DNA of 64,000 nt from positions 1 to 64,000 of the forward strand of contig NZ_JACVVP010000026.1 in the NCBI RefSeq assembly GCF_014534745.1. The letters are read 5' to 3'. Made by a program: the position numbers and the translations under genes. Positions 8,254 through 17,583 of this stretch are shown in pieces. The notes under the pieces are model-generated. The model was not told the DNA's origin, did no database searches, and was given only the letters and a program-made list of their open reading frames with translations. The DNA comes from Flammeovirga sp. EKP202 (GTDB taxonomy: Bacteria > Bacteroidota > Bacteroidia > Cytophagales > Flammeovirgaceae). Each line of letters begins with the position of its first letter. Within the stretch, counting starts at the first letter, position 1.

Positions 8254-9081
8254 TTACAGGTAATTTAAAGTATTTAATACTTTCATTGTCACTGCTTTTC
8301 TTGCTTTTGGAAAGTTTTTCATATCAAAGCTTTCTGTAGGTTCAATGTTGGTTGCAAAGAAAATAGTATTGTCAGAAAGTTCAAGAAAACCTACAAACCA
8401 CCCATTGTTATCATCTCCATTACTGGCCCAGCCTGTTTTACCACTTAGCTTATATTGATCTTTGGTTTCTATCAACATCATTTTCTTAATGATAGCTTCA
8501 GTTCTCTTTTGGATCGGAAGTTTTGATCCATACAATCGCTTTAGGAAATCAATCTCAGAAAAAGGACTTATACTTGACGCTCCCACCAGCCAGAAAGTAT
8601 CAATGGAAGCAGAATCAAATACCATCCCATCATACTTCAATTTCTTCAAGTAAGATTTCATTTGATCCACACCAATTTTTCTTGCTACTTCCTGATAACA
8701 AGGAACACATGAATATTGAAATGCTTTTTTGAAAATTAAATCCTGATTCCAAATTTTAAAATTTCGTTCAATGCCATCCCATTTCATCAAAGTACTGTCA
8801 TTTTTAACCACTCCAGTTTCTAATGCAATAATGGAGTTGGGAATTTTGAAAGTTGAAGCAGGCAGAAACCCTTTTTTAGACCACTCAAAATTGTTAGAAT
8901 AGTAGGTGTCTTTTTCTTGATCATAGATTAGTATTGCACCATCTAGTTGGGCGGAGTCGAGAATTAGCTGAAGATCACTTCTTTTCTCGAAAACAGTTTC
9001 CTTCACTTGATCTTGTTTCGTTTTGGTTTTGCAGGAGATGGAAACCATCAAAATGAAAACCATAGTAATGAGTTTGTTCAT
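8254..9081 (-). CDS. class D (OXA-type) beta-lactamase
   Basis: Serine beta-lactamase that would hydrolyse beta-lactams in the periplasm or at the membrane. The start at 9081 gives a lipoprotein-type signal (MNKLITMVFILMVSISC). In the 275-residue product the nucleophile motif STFK is at about 76-79, SCV (the SxV motif) at 124-126, the class D tryptophan in IDTFWLVGA near 164 and KTG at 215-217. The conserved YGN motif is replaced by YDG (about 150-152), which is unusual. It sits alone between the bestrophin and cupin genes with no mobile element, so it looks like a resident chromosomal gene. Confidence 0.88.
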   Translation of the reverse strand: MNKLITMVFILMVSISCKTKTKQDQVKETVFEKRSDLQLILDSAQLDGAILIYDQEKDTYYSNNFEWSKKGFLPASTFKIPNSIIALETGVVKNDSTLMKWDGIERNFKIWNQDLIFKKAFQYSCVPCYQEVARKIGVDQMKSYLKKLKYDGMVFDSASIDTFWLVGASSISPFSEIDFLKRLYGSKLPIQKRTEAIIKKMMLIETKDQYKLSGKTGWASNGDDNNGWFVGFLELSDNTIFFATNIEPTESFDMKNFPKARKAVTMKVLNTLNYL

Positions 9082-9214
9082 TATTAATTTAGCTTTAGTA
9101 AGATTAAAAAACACATCACAAACTTAACAAAAAAAGGGATGAATCAAGAACCTAAAAGACTCTATCATCAACCCAGCAAAAGCTTAAATATCGAATTTAT
9201 TGAAATTAAATCTA

Positions 9215-9556
9215 CTATTTTTTCGCTACTCCTTCTACCCTTTCAGAAGAGTCATATTTTGTTAATGTCAGTCTGATAACACTGTCTTCTGTAGCTTTTA
9301 AATCGTGAGGAACATTGCTTTCTAATGCAAGTATATCTCCTTTCTTCAATTGTAAGTTTCTCTGTTCTACGCCAAAGTCAACATTTCCGTCAACCATTTC
9401 TACAACAATTGGAAAAGATGTTTTGTGTTCTTTCATCACTGTTCCCTGAGCCATAGCGATTCTAATTTCTTTCGTGAAATTAGTTTCAAAAAGGACAGTA
9501 ATTAAAGGTTTAGATTCATTGAACTCTAAATTGTCAAATAGAGAAGATGTTTTCAT
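9215..9556 (-). CDS. single-domain cupin protein
   Basis: A 113-residue small beta-barrel. It shows the second cupin block in LKKGDILALESNVPHDLKA (about 70-88), with the Pro-His typical of a metal ligand. The first block is degenerate: KEHKTSFPIVVEMVDGNVDF (about 42-61) keeps one His and the later Gly. Such proteins bind a small ligand or metal, and the substrate cannot be predicted. There is no obvious operon partner, with gaps of more than 130 bp on both sides. Confidence 0.75.
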   Translation of the reverse strand: MKTSSLFDNLEFNESKPLITVLFETNFTKEIRIAMAQGTVMKEHKTSFPIVVEMVDGNVDFGVEQRNLQLKKGDILALESNVPHDLKATEDSVIRLTLTKYDSSERVEGVAKK

Positions 9557-9735
9557 GGTTTCTGATAAAATTAATGATAAGTTTTCACATCTAAATTCAA
9601 CTATGGTTGATGTTTCTTGATTGAATGAAGCAGCACATAGAGAGAATTAGAATATTATTTAGATTGATTCAAAATAACAAAATATAGACAACACTTATCA
9701 TGACACTTATCACTGCATCACCAAGATGTATATCA

Positions 9736-10521
9736 TCATTTATAATTTTTAGGAGGTAATAGTACTTCAAATTCAATTGAAGGGGTAATTAAGACTGAAT
9801 GCGGTTGTTGCATTTCTTCTTTGGAAAGAAAACCAAGTTTTTCGAAAAATTCAAAATATGTATTTTGAGAACTCCCTTGTTTTAGAAGCATTTCAGGGTG
9901 CCAAATTTCATAGGTACCAATTTGATTTCCTACTTTATCATAATAGCCTTTTACGGGATGAGTAAGGATGAATAATTGTTGTTTTAAAGTTTCAAACCCC
10001 TCTAAGAGTTGCATATTATCTTTACTCCCAACAATATCTACAAGCCCTCTGCCAGTTGCTGAATGAAAAGAAACAGAATAGTTTTTATAAACCTCATTCT
10101 CAAATTTAAAATCACAGGTATATTTTGCTTGATCCCACGGCATTCCCCAAAGGTGTTTGGGAATCAAATGAGTGATAGAACCTAAGTTTGTCCCAAAAAA
10201 CCATGCACAATGCTCATTGGTTTCCTTATTGATAATATAGGTTCTAAAGTTAGTTTGATAAAATGAAAATTTAGGTTGGGGTATAAAATTATGAAATTGA
10301 AAATCTTTGTCTTTAAACGTTACTGCACTTATTAATGCATAAGTTTTCCCTTTGTTTTCATAAGTCCACAATTCAAATGGTTCTGGAATGAAAGGAGCAA
10401 TTTTATATAATTCAACCTTATAAGAAATAATTGAAAAGTGCTCTAAAAAAGTATGAACATTGAGCTTACCCTTTAAAGGTTTATTTCTGATTCTATCATT
10501 CAAAAGGTTCTCAAAGTTCAT
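9736..10521 (-). CDS. DUF2071 (YqjF-like) family protein
   Basis: Belongs to DUF2071, which shares the acetoacetate-decarboxylase-like fold; no reaction is known. The signature order is visible: VELYKIAPFIPEPFEL (about 36-51), ALISAVTFKDKDF (about 62-74), YQTNFRTYI (about 88-96), then AWFFGTNLGS (about 106-115). The length of 261 residues fits the family. It starts 12 bp after the stop of the RDD gene on the same strand, so the two are probably co-transcribed. Confidence 0.75.
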   Translation of the reverse strand: MNFENLLNDRIRNKPLKGKLNVHTFLEHFSIISYKVELYKIAPFIPEPFELWTYENKGKTYALISAVTFKDKDFQFHNFIPQPKFSFYQTNFRTYIINKETNEHCAWFFGTNLGSITHLIPKHLWGMPWDQAKYTCDFKFENEVYKNYSVSFHSATGRGLVDIVGSKDNMQLLEGFETLKQQLFILTHPVKGYYDKVGNQIGTYEIWHPEMLLKQGSSQNTYFEFFEKLGFLSKEEMQQPHSVLITPSIEFEVLLPPKNYK

Positions 10522-10533
10522 ACTTGTATCAAT

Positions 10534-11265
10534 TTAAAAATTTAGATCTTTTTGTGATTGCAAAGTCAGAAAGTAATAGTCATTTAAAAGTTGTTCTATA
10601 AAATCAATATCTTCTAATGAACTCTCTACCGACAATTGCTCTTTCAGTTTATTAGCAATGGTATGAACTACCTCTTCATGTTCTTCAGATCCTTTAAATT
10701 TCAATGTCTTTTTGATTACATTTAGTTGTTGATCGTTGATGGCATCAGCATGAAGGAACATAGGAGCATAATCTTCAGCAAATTCAGGTATTGAGAAATT
10801 AAAAGCTTCTACTTTCCTTCTCTCAGAAATAACCATTGTCCCTGCCAATATATCTCCTAGACGTTGTCCTTTACCTCTTATGAGTATTGTAAAAACAGCA
10901 ACAGCACCTTGCATCAAAAGGATATCTACAAAACGGAAAATCCAACGAATAAAAAATTGTGATAGTTTTACGGACTCTCCATCCATAGATACAACTCGGA
11001 TTTTCATTGCTCTTTTACCTAGAGATTGACCCTCGAAAAATATTTCACAAAGTAAGTTGTAAACTAATATGACGAAGGACATGATGGCAACCCAGATTGT
11101 AATGACAATGAATAAATCCAACTCTTTAAAGATTAAAATTGGAAATAGTAAAATACTGGATAACAACAGTATATCAATTAAGAATGCCGCTATCCTTGTA
11201 GTTATAAGTGCCTTTTGGAATTGAAGGTTTACGTTTTGGCTGTTTTGGAAAGAAATTGATGACAT
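10534..11265 (-). CDS. RDD-family membrane protein
   Basis: Integral membrane protein with the RDD domain: Arg and Asp-Asp-type residues in RIAAFLIDILLL (first helix), GQSLGKRAMKIRVV near 95-108, then the segment ending in GQRLGDILAGTMVI, followed by a cytoplasmic tail of about 90 residues. The start at 11265 (MSSISF) was preferred over 11304 because the longer form would overlap the start of the divergent SpoIIM gene. RDD genes sit beside SpoIIM/DUF4129/MoxR/DUF58 genes in many Bacteroidetes and Actinobacteria, which suggests a shared membrane process; the function is unknown. Confidence 0.82.
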   Translation of the reverse strand: MSSISFQNSQNVNLQFQKALITTRIAAFLIDILLLSSILLFPILIFKELDLFIVITIWVAIMSFVILVYNLLCEIFFEGQSLGKRAMKIRVVSMDGESVKLSQFFIRWIFRFVDILLMQGAVAVFTILIRGKGQRLGDILAGTMVISERRKVEAFNFSIPEFAEDYAPMFLHADAINDQQLNVIKKTLKFKGSEEHEEVVHTIANKLKEQLSVESSLEDIDFIEQLLNDYYFLTLQSQKDLNF

Positions 11266-11315
11266 TTTTCTCAGATAAAAAATTGTGATATATTGTGTTA
11301 ACAAAGCAATTTTTT

Positions 11316-12287
11316 ATGAAAGAACCTATATTTATTCTGAAAAATCAGGAAAAATGGCAAACTATTGAGAGAGAAATCACCAAAACAACTGTTTCTCCTG
11401 ACCAACTCGCCTCGTATTATAAATCATTAAGTGATGATTTATCTTATGCCCAAACTTTTTATCCTGAAAGCGATGTGACATTTTACCTGAATTCACTTTC
11501 AGTAAAGTATCACAAAAAAATCTATTCTACGAAGAAAGAGAAAACATCAAGGATTAAAGATTTTTGGTTGTATGAAGTCCCCTTTGAAATGGCCAATAAT
11601 AGAAAGCAACTTTTCTATGCTTTTCTAGTATTTGCAGTGAGTACCCTTATAGGCGTTTTTTCAGCGTATCATGATGGGGAATTCGTAAGGCTTATTCTTG
11701 GCGATGGCTATGTAAATATGACTTTAGAGAATATTGCAAAAGGAAAACCCATGGATGTGTATGCTTCGGGAAGTCATTTAAAAATGTTTTACTTGATTAC
11801 TATAAATAATGTAAAAGTATCATTTTTTGCTTTTGCCTTAGGCATATTCTCTAGTTTTGGTACAGGTGTCCTTTTGTTTCGAAATGGAATAATGCTCGGT
11901 TCTTTTCAATATTTCTTTTATGAAAAAGGTGTTTTAGGGGAATCTCTATTAAGTATCTGGACACACGGAACATTGGAAATTACAGCTATTGTATTCGCAG
12001 GTGGAGCTGGTTTCATTTTGGGTAATTCCTTTTTCTTTCCAAAACACAAAAAGAGGATTGATAGTTTGAAAGACGGAACAAAGAGTGGATTAAAAATTAT
12101 TATTGGTTTAGTACCGATTTTTTTCCTGGCGGGTTTTCTAGAAGGTTTTGTGACTCGACAAGTCGATTGGCCATTGGCTGTTCGTTTATTTTTTATCTTA
12201 AGTTCTTTCAGCTTTATACTTTTTTATTATTTTTACTACGCAAACAGAGTTTATAAAGCAAAACTATTAAAGACTGCTAAAAAATAA
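11316..12287 (+). CDS. SpoIIM-family (stage II sporulation protein M-like) membrane protein
   Basis: A 323-residue protein with a soluble N-terminal part (about 1-85) and a SpoIIM domain of several helices. FSAYHDG (first helix exit), ITINNVKVSFFAFALGIFSSFGTG (family signature, here about 163-186) and THGTLEITAIVFAGGAGF (about 219-236) are typical. In spore formers SpoIIM acts with hydrolases in engulfment. This organism is not expected to make spores, so the family name is only structural. ATG 11316 was chosen over GTG 11295. It is transcribed divergently from the RDD gene across about 50 bp. Confidence 0.85.
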   Translation: MKEPIFILKNQEKWQTIEREITKTTVSPDQLASYYKSLSDDLSYAQTFYPESDVTFYLNSLSVKYHKKIYSTKKEKTSRIKDFWLYEVPFEMANNRKQLFYAFLVFAVSTLIGVFSAYHDGEFVRLILGDGYVNMTLENIAKGKPMDVYASGSHLKMFYLITINNVKVSFFAFALGIFSSFGTGVLLFRNGIMLGSFQYFFYEKGVLGESLLSIWTHGTLEITAIVFAGGAGFILGNSFFFPKHKKRIDSLKDGTKSGLKIIIGLVPIFFLAGFLEGFVTRQVDWPLAVRLFFILSSFSFILFYYFYYANRVYKAKLLKTAKK

Positions 12288-12395
12288 GTTGCTCTTTCAA
12301 TTTAATCACATTGGAAGGTGACATTTTTATTATGTATTCTATAAGAAACTGTTTATATATTTTTTTACATATCATTACTAAATCTTATCGTGCTT

Positions 12396-13235
12396 ATGCA
12401 AACGTTTCAATTTAACCAAGTAAGAAGTCTTGGAGAAAAAATCGAGTTTACTTTTTCTTTTTGGGCCAAAAACTTTAAAACAATCCTGATTTCAGTTTTA
12501 ACGCTAGCTACTCCGTTTTTCTTAATTGGAGGAGGTTTTTCAGCCTATGCCACTACAAGTATTTTGAAAGCAGGCAATGCTGGCCCTACTGCTGCATTAG
12601 CAGTATATTCTGATCCTTATTTTTACATTGGATTCATTTTCTCAATGTTTGGCTATGTATTACTTAGTGCTATGGCTACAAGTATGGTGAAAGTATACTT
12701 GGATAAAGAGCTAGAGTTTACAGTATCAAATATCCGTTCAAAAACACTAAGCATTACTCCAAAAATAATTGGTACAACCTTTATAGTAGGCTTCTTTGTT
12801 TCATTAGCCACTTTAATGTTTATTATTCCAGGTATTTATCTTGCTATTGCTTATGCGGTTGTTGTTCCAGTATTAATTTTTGAGGAAACTACAATGGATG
12901 GTGCACTTGATAAAAGTAGAAAACTTGTAAAAGGAAATTGGTGGTCCACTTTAGGTTTCTTACTTATTTTTGGATTTATTTCTAGTCTTGTAAACTATGT
13001 ATTCGGGTTTGTTGGCGGTATTGTAACGGGTGTTGAAGCAGCTTCAATTACTGCTTCAGGAAGTGAAGTAGCTGATTCTTATACAACATTAATGATCATT
13101 GTTTCAGGATTCTCAAGTTTAGTTAGCCCAATTTTCACTATTCTCATGCAAATTGGTACCGTAGTTTTATATTTCTCTTTAAAAGAGCAAAAAGAAGCAA
13201 CGAGTTTATTAAAAGAAGCTGAATCAATGGCTTAA
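12396..13235 (+). CDS. multi-pass membrane protein of the SpoIIM/DUF4129 cluster
   Basis: I do not recognise a named family with certainty. It has about six hydrophobic segments, beginning at 30-52, with the amphipathic block KSRKLVKGNWWSTLGFLLI (about 168-186) before a membrane helix. This resembles the membrane domain found in glycerophosphodiesterase-associated proteins (DUF7847-like). It ends EAESMA and is followed at once by a strong terminator. The ATG at 12396 is better than the GTG two codons earlier. It likely works with its SpoIIM and DUF4129 neighbours. Confidence 0.7.
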   Translation: MQTFQFNQVRSLGEKIEFTFSFWAKNFKTILISVLTLATPFFLIGGGFSAYATTSILKAGNAGPTAALAVYSDPYFYIGFIFSMFGYVLLSAMATSMVKVYLDKELEFTVSNIRSKTLSITPKIIGTTFIVGFFVSLATLMFIIPGIYLAIAYAVVVPVLIFEETTMDGALDKSRKLVKGNWWSTLGFLLIFGFISSLVNYVFGFVGGIVTGVEAASITASGSEVADSYTTLMIIVSGFSSLVSPIFTILMQIGTVVLYFSLKEQKEATSLLKEAESMA

Positions 13236-13243
13236 TTGATATT

Positions 13244-13280
13244 GCTCTCTTGTTCTTCAAATAACAAGAGAGCTTATTTT
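13244..13280 (+). terminator. terminator inside the SpoIIM-DUF58 cluster
   Basis: Perfect stem GCTCTCTTGTT (13244-13254) / AACAAGAGAGC (13263-13273) followed by TTATTTTTC. It separates the SpoIIM/membrane-protein unit from the DUF4129-DUF58 unit and implies a second promoter in the short gap before 13315. Confidence 0.7.
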
Positions 13281-13314
13281 TCACTTCGATTTTTTTGTAC
13301 GAAGATTTTTTGCA

Positions 13315-14004
13315 ATGCGAAAACTTATTGTCCTCATTTCATTTCTTTTTTTATCATTTTTATCCTTTGCTCAAGAGCGAGAATTTTCCAAAGAAACGCT
13401 AAAACGTTTAAAAGAAGATCCCGAATATACCTACATACTCCCCCAATATGATATATCAATATGGGATATGATTAGTAATTGGCTGTCTGATTTTTTTCAT
13501 AAAATCTTTGGTAAAGACTTTGAGATTGGTGGTGCATCTATAAGATATTTAGCATGGATTATTATTATTGTCTCAGTCATGTGGGCCGTTTATTTAATAC
13601 TAAAAACAAACCGCATCATTATCTTCTCAAAAGATCAAAGAATTAAACATAAAAGATCTAGTTCTATTTACACTCCCAACGACAGTATTATTCCTCTTTC
13701 GAATCAATTAGAGGAAGCTATTAAGGCAAACAATTACCATGAAACCGTGAGGTTATATTATCTACTTGCTATTGATAAACTAGACCAAAAAGGATTTATC
13801 AATCTTAGAGGTGTTGAGCACCACAATGATATTCTTTTCCAATTAAAGGAAGATCTCATTAAAAAACCTTTCCACTCCATCGGAGTCTATTTTCAATACT
13901 GTTGTTATGGAGAATTTGAAGCAAATGAGACGATAACACATCAATTAGAAACAATGTATTACGATTTTGAAAAAGCAGTAGATCAGCATGAAAAAACAAA
14001 ATAA
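13315..14004 (+). CDS. DUF4129 domain membrane protein
   Basis: The signal peptide (MRKLIVLISFLFLSFLSFAQ) is followed by a periplasmic stretch with the amphipathic segment WDMISNWLSDFFHKIFGKDF (about 45-65), a membrane helix (about 78-97) and a cytoplasmic DUF4129 domain. The domain shows LEEAIKANNYHETVRLYYLL (about 132-151), then the family's FxxYCCYGEFE-type end (about 194-203). DUF4129 occurs at the C-terminus of transglutaminase-like membrane proteins and in MoxR/DUF58 operons. Its last 17 bp overlap the next gene, which supports translational coupling. Confidence 0.8.
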   Translation: MRKLIVLISFLFLSFLSFAQEREFSKETLKRLKEDPEYTYILPQYDISIWDMISNWLSDFFHKIFGKDFEIGGASIRYLAWIIIIVSVMWAVYLILKTNRIIIFSKDQRIKHKRSSSIYTPNDSIIPLSNQLEEAIKANNYHETVRLYYLLAIDKLDQKGFINLRGVEHHNDILFQLKEDLIKKPFHSIGVYFQYCCYGEFEANETITHQLETMYYDFEKAVDQHEKTK

Positions 14005-15193
14005 ACAATATATCATCTTGGTATTTGCTGTTATTCTCTACTTTTTTTTAGCGTTTACTTCAGATGAGAAAACAAATTGGAGACCTCATTATCGATCAGA
14101 CTCTAAAGATCCTTACGGTACAAAGGCATTGACAGAATTGTTGAAAGACTCCGTAATGAAAGTAAACATCAAACCTTCGAGGATGACAGCCTATGAAATA
14201 TACGACTCACTTAACATTGATATCATTTCAAACCATCTAATGATCATCAATAACCGTTTGGAATTGGATAAAGAAAGCGTCAAATCGATTTACACGGGAG
14301 CGTTAAAGGGAGGTACTGTTTTTTTGGCTGCTGAGAACTTTAGTCGTAACCTAAAAGATACTTTGGACTTTGAAATGAATTATGGTTATGCAAGTATACA
14401 GATTGAAGATATACCCAATCTTAAAGAAAATGAGTTTGAATTCGATACATTAAGTGTATTCATCAATGATAAAGAAGGTCAATTTTCGGCATTCGAACTA
14501 AATAATTCTTTTGATATTTATGATTCTACAAGTATTGAAGTTTTAGCTTACAATGAAGATGGGAATGCCATTTTTATGAAACAGAAAATTGGTTTAGGAG
14601 CTATATATTTACTGAGTACACCAAAAATCCTCACCAATGTCGCTCTTTTAAATGATGATAATAATAAATTAATCAATGAGATCATCAAGGAACTTCCGAA
14701 AGGAAACTATATAAGAACTGAATATTACGCGCTAGGAAGAAAAGGACATGCATCAACTCTTAGAGTAATTTTAGCGAGAAATGGATTACGAGAAGCTGTT
14801 CAATTATTTCTCATTCTCATTTTCATCTATCTTATTTTTGAAATCAAAAGAGAACAAAGAGCTATTCCCGAACTTACTCCCCCATCTAATGATAGTTTGA
14901 AATTTGTGAATACACTTGGACAACTTTATTTAGGACAGAAAGACAACAAAAATATTTTGATCAAGAGGAAAAGATATTTATTGAATCACATTAAAAACAA
15001 ATACAATATCAACCTCAATAAGGAAGAAATCAATGAAGAATTAGAACTCCTTTCCTTCCGTTCAGGAATTAAGGAAGAAAATATAAAGAAACTATTCATC
15101 ACTCTTGACCGGGAAATCAAACACTCAATAACGGATGGTGGTTTCATCAAAGTAAATGAATTAATAGATGACTTTTATTCAAAAGAAATATAA
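13988..15193 (+). CDS. DUF4350 domain membrane protein
   Basis: 401 residues: an N-terminal helix (about 8-24), then an extracytoplasmic DUF4350 domain recognised by WRPHYRSDSKDPYGTKALTE (about 31-50), which is typical of this family in Bacteroidetes. A second helix (about 273-290) is followed by a cytoplasmic tail of mixed charge. The fold is similar to glutamine amidotransferase-like domains, but I see no catalytic triad. It overlaps the DUF4129 gene by 17 bp and ends 2 bp before the MoxR gene, so the three are one operon. Confidence 0.82.
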   Translation: MKKQNKQYIILVFAVILYFFLAFTSDEKTNWRPHYRSDSKDPYGTKALTELLKDSVMKVNIKPSRMTAYEIYDSLNIDIISNHLMIINNRLELDKESVKSIYTGALKGGTVFLAAENFSRNLKDTLDFEMNYGYASIQIEDIPNLKENEFEFDTLSVFINDKEGQFSAFELNNSFDIYDSTSIEVLAYNEDGNAIFMKQKIGLGAIYLLSTPKILTNVALLNDDNNKLINEIIKELPKGNYIRTEYYALGRKGHASTLRVILARNGLREAVQLFLILIFIYLIFEIKREQRAIPELTPPSNDSLKFVNTLGQLYLGQKDNKNILIKRKRYLLNHIKNKYNINLNKEEINEELELLSFRSGIKEENIKKLFITLDREIKHSITDGGFIKVNELIDDFYSKEI

Positions 15194-15195
15194 AT

Positions 15196-16182
15196 ATGGA
15201 AGATAATATAATAGATAACTTCGAAAATAGAATTGATACATCTGCATTAATTGAAGATTTAAATAAACTGAGAGAAGGAATCAACAAGGTTATTAAAGGA
15301 CAACAGAAAACGATTGACCTTTTATTGACTGCAATTTTAGCTGATGGACATGTATTATTAGAAGGTGTACCAGGTGTGGCCAAAACATTAACGGCTAAAA
15401 CGTTGGCAGTGATGATCGATGGACAATATTCTAGAATCCAATTCACTCCGGATTTAATGCCTTCTGATGTTATTGGAACCAATATTTATAATGCTTCGAC
15501 CAACACCTTCGAATTTAGAAAAGGACCTGTTTTTGGAAATATCATCTTAACAGATGAAATCAACAGAGCCCCTGCCAAGACACAAGCTTCCCTTTTTGAA
15601 GTAATGGAAGAACGTCAAATTACATATGATGGAAGCCGATACCCTATGGAAGAACCCTTCTTAGTGATTGGCACACAAAACCCTGTTGAACAAGAAGGTA
15701 CCTATCCTTTACCTGAAGCTCAATTGGATCGTTTTCTTTTCAAAATTGACTTAGATTATCCAGAAGAACAAGATGAATTGGAAGTATTACTAATGCACCA
15801 TCAGCATCAAAGCCCTTCTGAACTTATTGACAAAGAGTTTAAACTTTCCCCAGAGAAGCTAAAAGAATTTAGGGACTTAGCTAAAAAGGTAATCGTAAAA
15901 GATGATTTATTAGCCTATATCTTGAAACTGATTCGTAAGACAAGAATGAGTGGAGAACTCTATTTGGGAGCCTCTCCTCGTGCAGGTGTTGCCTTATTGA
16001 ATGCCTCAAAAGCATGGGCTTGTTTACAAGGTAGAGATTTCGTTACTCCAGACGATATTGCTTATGTGATCAAACCAGTTTTAAGACACCGTTTAATTAT
16101 GACAGCAGAAAAAGAAATGGAAGGTGAGAGTATGGATCGCATCATTGATAAAATTGTCCATACAGTAGAAGTTCCTAGATAA
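15196..16182 (+). CDS. MoxR-family AAA+ ATPase
   Basis: AAA+ chaperone-type ATPase of about 328 residues. Walker A is GVPGVAKT (about 54-61), Walker B LTDEINRAP (about 116-124), sensor 1 in GTQNPVEQEGTYPLPEAQLD (about 157-176) and sensor 2 in ASPRAG (about 257-262). MoxR proteins usually act with VWA or DUF58 proteins to remodel or mature partner complexes. The DUF58 partner follows 6 bp later, and DUF4129/DUF4350 membrane proteins precede it. No ATPase residue appears to be lost. Confidence 0.93.
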   Translation: MEDNIIDNFENRIDTSALIEDLNKLREGINKVIKGQQKTIDLLLTAILADGHVLLEGVPGVAKTLTAKTLAVMIDGQYSRIQFTPDLMPSDVIGTNIYNASTNTFEFRKGPVFGNIILTDEINRAPAKTQASLFEVMEERQITYDGSRYPMEEPFLVIGTQNPVEQEGTYPLPEAQLDRFLFKIDLDYPEEQDELEVLLMHHQHQSPSELIDKEFKLSPEKLKEFRDLAKKVIVKDDLLAYILKLIRKTRMSGELYLGASPRAGVALLNASKAWACLQGRDFVTPDDIAYVIKPVLRHRLIMTAEKEMEGESMDRIIDKIVHTVEVPR

Positions 16183-16188
16183 TTGCTT

Positions 16189-17523
16189 ATGCGTTTTTAT
16201 AAACAAATTTTCTTTGCTGACCGATTTTATCAAATTGGTAGTGGAGTTATTTTCTTATTTATCATCTCCTACTTTTTTCCAGTTCTATTTGGATTCATAG
16301 GGATTCTCTCTCTGTTATTTGGGTTGTTATTACTATTGGATATTGTGCTTCTTTTTTCCATCAAAAAGGAATTATATGCTGATAGACAAACACCTGAGAG
16401 ACTGTCTAATGGAGAAAAAAATGAAATTTCACTGTATACTGTCAATAAAGGTATTCAAACTTTAGACCTTGAGTTAATTGATGAGGCTCCAATAGCATTT
16501 CAATTAAGGGATTTGAAGTTTAAATTTCAATTAAAACCTTCAGAAGAGGAAAATATCACGTATAAAATCACTCCCAAAGAAAGAGGTGAATACCACTTTG
16601 GTGACTTGATAATTTTTGTCAAATCTAAACTTGGTTTAGTCAGAAGAAAACTAAAACAAAATTGCACGGTCCAATCTGTAAAAGTTTATCCCTCTTTCAA
16701 TAAATTGAAGCAGTACGAACTAATGGCTTTCAATACTGGACATATGGATGGTGGTATAAAAAAGGTGCGAAGAGTTGGTCAACAAAAAGAATTCGACCAA
16801 ATCAAAGAATATGTAGCAGGAGATGATTTCAGAACTATCAATTGGATGGCCACTGCTCGTTCTCAACAATTGATGGTGAATCATTATCAAGATGAAAAAG
16901 CACAACAGGTTTATGCTGTTTTAGATATGAGTAGAAATATGAAACTACCTTTCGACGGTATGACTTTATTAGATTATTCCATCAATGCAAGTTTAATCTT
17001 ACTTCATATTGCTCAAGTAAAACAGGACTTGATTGGTGTTTCAGCTTTTGATTATAATACAAGCAATTTCTTGAAAGCAAGTAGGAATTCAGGTCAAATG
17101 AAAAATGTTTTAGAACAACTTTATAACCTTAATCCTAGTTTCAAAGAAACTGACTTTGCGAAAGTCACTACATTATTACGCCGACAAATAAAACAAAGAA
17201 GTCTTCTACTTTTCTTTACGAACATTACTCACAAAGAAAGTCTAAAAAGAAAGCTTCCTTATCTGAAAAGGTTAACACAAAAACATCTTCTTGTAGTTGT
17301 ACTTTTTGAAGACACTGAGATAAAAGAAGCTTTAAAGAAACAGGCTCAAAGTATGGATGATATTTATAGGAAAGCCTTACAAGAGGAAAATATTTTAGAA
17401 AGAAGGTTTATAGCAAAAGAATTACAGCAAAATGGTATTCATACAATATTAACTACACCAGATAAATTGAATGTAGATACTATTAACAAATACCTTGAGT
17501 TAAAAGCAAGAGGTTTAATATAA
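16189..17523 (+). CDS. DUF58 domain protein, degenerate VWA-like
   Basis: Two N-terminal membrane helices (about 12-55), a beta-rich middle, and the DUF58 core FDQIKEYVAGDDFRTINWMA (about 198-217), followed by a VWA-like domain. The metal site of VWA domains (DxSxS) reads DMSRN here (about 246-250), and the distal Asp is replaced in FFTNITHKES (about 343-352), so metal binding is probably weak or lost. ATG 16189 was chosen over TTG 16183. It is the probable partner of the MoxR ATPase 6 bp upstream. Confidence 0.85.
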   Translation: MRFYKQIFFADRFYQIGSGVIFLFIISYFFPVLFGFIGILSLLFGLLLLLDIVLLFSIKKELYADRQTPERLSNGEKNEISLYTVNKGIQTLDLELIDEAPIAFQLRDLKFKFQLKPSEEENITYKITPKERGEYHFGDLIIFVKSKLGLVRRKLKQNCTVQSVKVYPSFNKLKQYELMAFNTGHMDGGIKKVRRVGQQKEFDQIKEYVAGDDFRTINWMATARSQQLMVNHYQDEKAQQVYAVLDMSRNMKLPFDGMTLLDYSINASLILLHIAQVKQDLIGVSAFDYNTSNFLKASRNSGQMKNVLEQLYNLNPSFKETDFAKVTTLLRRQIKQRSLLLFFTNITHKESLKRKLPYLKRLTQKHLLVVVLFEDTEIKEALKKQAQSMDDIYRKALQEENILERRFIAKELQQNGIHTILTTPDKLNVDTINKYLELKARGLI

Positions 17524-17528
17524 TGAAA

Positions 17529-17562
17529 AGCATACAAATCTCAATAAAGAGAAATGTATGCT
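17529..17562 (+). terminator. hairpin at the end of the MoxR-DUF58 operon
   Basis: Inverted repeat AGCATACAAATCTC (17529-17542) / GAGAAATGTATGCT (17549-17562) with two internal mismatches. There is no clear T run, so it may protect the mRNA end rather than terminate transcription on its own. Confidence 0.45.
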
Positions 17563-17583
17563 AATTAATTAACTGGTGGTGAT

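Noticed and set aside
13236-13451. Plus-strand 71-codon frame between the membrane protein and DUF4129 genes
   Set aside because: It runs through a strong terminator and overlaps the well-supported DUF4129 gene in another frame.
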